DNA of 7,104 bases from Actinomycetes bacterium (GTDB lineage Bacteria > Actinomycetota > Actinomycetes > Streptosporangiales > Streptosporangiaceae), in contig JAFACJ010001208.1 in the NCBI GenBank assembly GCA_023425615.1, forward strand, positions 1 to 7,104, read 5' to 3'. Both the position numbers and the translations under genes were made by a program. Below the pieces are notes generated by a model, which did no database searches, had not been told where the DNA came from, and saw nothing but the letters and a program-made list of their open reading frames with translations. This document shows positions 6,895 through 7,104 of this stretch, in pieces (positions within the stretch are counted from its first letter, which is position 1; each line of letters begins with the position of its first letter).

Positions 6895-6927
6895 AGTTAA
6901 CCCTAGAGAGTTTAATTAGTTAACTCT
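6895..6927. repeat. AT-rich direct and inverted repeats, possible operator
   Basis: AGTTAACCCT (6895-6904) and AGTTAACTCT (6918-6927) form a 10-base direct repeat with one mismatch and a 23-base period, about two helical turns. Between them, AGAGTT at 6907 pairs with AACTCT ending at 6927 to make a 21-base imperfect dyad. The block is markedly AT-rich against its surroundings and begins just after the TetR stop codon. It lies 15 bases upstream of the predicted -35 of the amidohydrolase promoter, a position suited to a regulator site. The binding protein is unknown. Confidence 0.5.
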
Positions 6928-6942
6928 ACGGACGGACAACGG

Positions 6943-6971
6943 TTGACAGTCGCCCCGCTCGGGCCCATGAT
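6943..6971 (+). promoter_or_regulatory. Predicted promoter of the amidohydrolase gene
   Basis: A perfect -35 TTGACA (6943-6948), a 17-base spacer and CATGAT (6966-6971; four of six bases match TATAAT) form a good housekeeping-sigma promoter. Transcription would start near 6978, leaving a leader of about 60 bases before the GTG at 7039. Confidence 0.65.
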
Positions 6972-6987
6972 GAAAAACGGTTTTTCA
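6971..6987. promoter_or_regulatory. 17-bp palindrome at the predicted transcription start, likely operator
   Basis: TGAAAAAC (6971-6978) and GTTTTTCA (6980-6987) are exact reverse complements around one G. The element begins at the last base of the predicted -10 and covers the predicted start site, so a bound repressor would block initiation. The nearby TetR (6251-6883) is the obvious candidate. It differs in sequence from the palindrome at 3509-3529, so a different protein probably binds it. Confidence 0.6.
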
Positions 6988-7038
6988 CTCGTCCGCCGCA
7001 CCGAGGCGGGACCCCACCGACACGCCGAAGGAGCCGAC

Positions 7039-7104
7039 GTGGAGAAGATCTGGGCCAACTCAGGCGACTCTCACTTCCTCGAACCCGAGTCCCTCTGGCG
7101 GGAC
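7039..7104 (+). CDS. Amidohydrolase family protein, N-terminus (cut by window end)
   Basis: GTG 7039 is preceded by GAAGGAG (7027-7033) with a five-base spacer. The 22 visible residues begin MEKIWANSGDSHFLEPESLW. The DSH motif followed by EP..LW is the usual opening of actinobacterial amidohydrolase-2 family proteins (TIM-barrel, metal-dependent hydrolases or decarboxylases), where the motif contributes the first metal ligands. The rest lies beyond the window, so the reaction and substrate cannot be stated. The strong promoter and overlapping palindrome suggest an inducible gene, probably first in an operon. Confidence 0.75.
   Translation, partial: MEKIWANSGDSHFLEPESLWRD

Noticed and set aside
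6881..6895. Paired TGATCA hexamers at the TetR stop codon
   Set aside because: These are short self-palindromic hexamers three bases apart; too short to call a terminator or operator on their own.
1..7104. CRISPR arrays, tRNA or rRNA genes, insertion sequences, toxin-antitoxin pairs
   Set aside because: No regularly spaced repeats, tRNA-like folds, transposase motifs or terminal inverted repeats were seen on either strand.

Overview
The window is GC-rich throughout, with strong G/C preference at third codon positions and GTG/TTG starts. It carries a mycothiol-dependent-type enzyme, a short-chain dehydrogenase resembling the mycofactocin-coupled group, and an actinobacterial-type fusion of a GNAT acetyltransferase to an acyl-CoA synthetase-like module. 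Together these point to a high-GC actinomycete (Streptomyces, Streptosporangiales or a relative). This is chromosomal accessory or catabolic DNA; I see no RNA genes, CRISPR arrays or intact mobile elements.

Layout. 1-365 (+): 3' end of a short-chain dehydrogenase. 547-1353 (+): a maleylpyruvate isomerase/DinB-type mycothiol-dependent enzyme with its metal triad intact. 1354-1658: a convergent intergenic stretch holding an unidentified coding remnant (minus strand) and a perfect 14-bp-stem hairpin. 1659-2771 (-): a 370-residue protein resembling the CrtC/AttH (hydroxyneurosporene synthase, DUF7064-like) lipocalin-fold group, read from a TTG start. 2873-3484 (-): a TetR regulator directly upstream in the same unit, with a 21-bp palindrome over its promoter. 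3673-6141 (+): a divergent Pat-type protein, GNAT domain followed by an ADP-forming acyl-CoA synthetase-like region that has lost the phospho-histidine and much of the ATP-grasp. 6251-6883 (+): a second TetR regulator. 6884-7038: a regulatory region with AT-rich repeats, a strong promoter and a 17-bp palindrome at the predicted transcription start. 7039-end (+): the first 22 codons of an amidohydrolase.

How it may work together (inference). Dehydrogenase, thiol-dependent enzyme, CrtC/AttH-like protein and amidohydrolase are all types found in actinobacterial gene neighbourhoods for breaking down hydrophobic or aromatic compounds. Two TetR regulators each sit next to a clear palindrome that could be a ligand-controlled switch. 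The Pat-like protein could tie acyl-CoA or nucleotide status to lysine acetylation of acyl-CoA synthetases. No substrate can be named from the sequence.

The most distinctive points are the doubly degenerate synthetase half of the Pat-like protein and the dense regulatory block before the amidohydrolase. I found no convincing wholly new system.
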